A stretch of 64,000 nt of DNA, taken from Gongronella butleri. Taxonomy: Eukaryota; Mucoromycota; Mucoromycetes; Mucorales; Cunninghamellaceae. The position numbers and the translations under genes were made by a program. Below are positions 63,807 through 64,000 of this stretch, in pieces; the first letter of the stretch is position 1, and every line of letters begins with the position of its first letter. The stretch covers positions 1,054,001 to 1,118,000 of the forward strand of contig JAIWZP010000004.1 in NCBI GenBank assembly GCA_025201375.1, in the 5' to 3' direction. The notes beneath the pieces were generated by a model, which saw only the letters and a list, made by a program, of their open reading frames with translations, had not been told where the DNA came from and searched no databases.

Positions 63807-64000
63807 AATGGTTAATTACGCGGATGTGCACATTTGTATAATCATGGAGGTGTCCCCAATTTTCTACATCCAGAATGTGCACAGACATCCAAAAAGATGG
63901 TACCCTGGATTTTTAAAAATGGTATTATTCACGCGGGATAGCCATTGGTAGATATTTGCCATGAATTATACAAATGTGCACATCCGCGTAATTAACCATT
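63807..64000. repeat. Perfect 36-bp inverted repeat, 122-bp spacer
   Basis: 63807-63842 and 63965-64000 are exact reverse complements. The right arm stops only because the window ends, so the arm may be longer. Beyond the arms toward the centre, CATGG/CCATG also pair with a 1-nt shift. The spacer has no coding frame. Compatible with a MITE or a cruciform-forming element. Confidence 0.85.

Larger units (their letters stand above)
61060..64000. other. AT-rich, repeat-bearing, gene-free end
   Basis: 2.9 kb without a supportable gene. Short frames (61375-61647, 62860-63192 +; 63349-63657 -) have no domains. It contains a two-unit tandem repeat (63291-63375 and 63456-63542) and a perfect 36-bp inverted repeat at the edge. 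Confidence 0.5.

Overview
This is a eukaryotic nuclear window from a fungus. Genes are dense and intron-rich: introns run from about 55 to 140 nt, have GT-AG ends, and very often a T-rich run sits before the acceptor. I rebuilt the exons by hand from splice sites, reading phase and protein-family similarity. Most rebuilt proteins have the length expected for their family (ABCE1 is exactly 599 aa, GPHR 468 aa, the M28 protein 757 aa). Fungal markers are a CipC/DUF3759 protein, a Bsd2/NDFIP protein with a PPSY motif, a Siw14-type phosphatase and an NmrA-like protein. A complete CEP104 homologue, a ciliary-tip and centriole protein, points to a zoosporic (flagellated) fungus such as a chytrid or blastoclad. 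That lineage call is inference. No prokaryotic operon, CRISPR array, rRNA or convincing tRNA was seen.

Layout. 0.6-3.3 kb: cytosolic Hsp70 (-) with a step-type heat-shock element upstream. 4-10 kb: a zinc-knuckle mini-gene, an F-box protein, a small unknown protein and a UBX/TUG protein, all (-). 10.7-13.4 kb: an M28B/glutamate-carboxypeptidase-II-like protein (+) that has lost most metal ligands and its catalytic Glu. 13.4-16.7 kb: gene-poor. 16.7-19.6 kb: CipC-like (+) and methionine aminopeptidase 1 (-). 21.7-26.7 kb: a small putative mitochondrial protein, an NmrA-like protein, lariat debranching enzyme DBR1 (+) and an unknown protein (-). 27-31.7 kb: an acidic unknown protein (-) and CEP104 (+). 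32-36 kb: a RING-CH ligase and a fusion of S4, a degenerate RluA pseudouridine synthase and HemK methyltransferase (-). 37.6-42.2 kb: three membrane-protein genes in tandem (GPHR, UPF0014/FetB-like, EMC5; all -). 43.2-51.8 kb: the giant Furry/Tao3 gene (-). 52.2-61 kb: HDDC2-like (+), ABCE1/RLI1 (-), NDFIP/Bsd2 (-), SIW14 (+) and a zinc-less MDR oxidoreductase (+). 61-64 kb: AT-rich, repeat-bearing and gene-free, ending in a perfect 36-bp inverted repeat.

The genes are mainly housekeeping: protein folding, N-terminal processing, ribosome recycling, RNA debranching, ubiquitin and membrane quality control, and polarity. They do not form one pathway. The most unusual items are the methyltransferase fusion with its dead pseudouridine-synthase domain, the M28 pseudo-peptidase, very short exons with extreme poly-T introns, a degenerate dispersed repeat family (at least five segments), and the recurrent palindrome GACGCGTC in non-coding DNA. 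I did not find a clear new multi-gene system.
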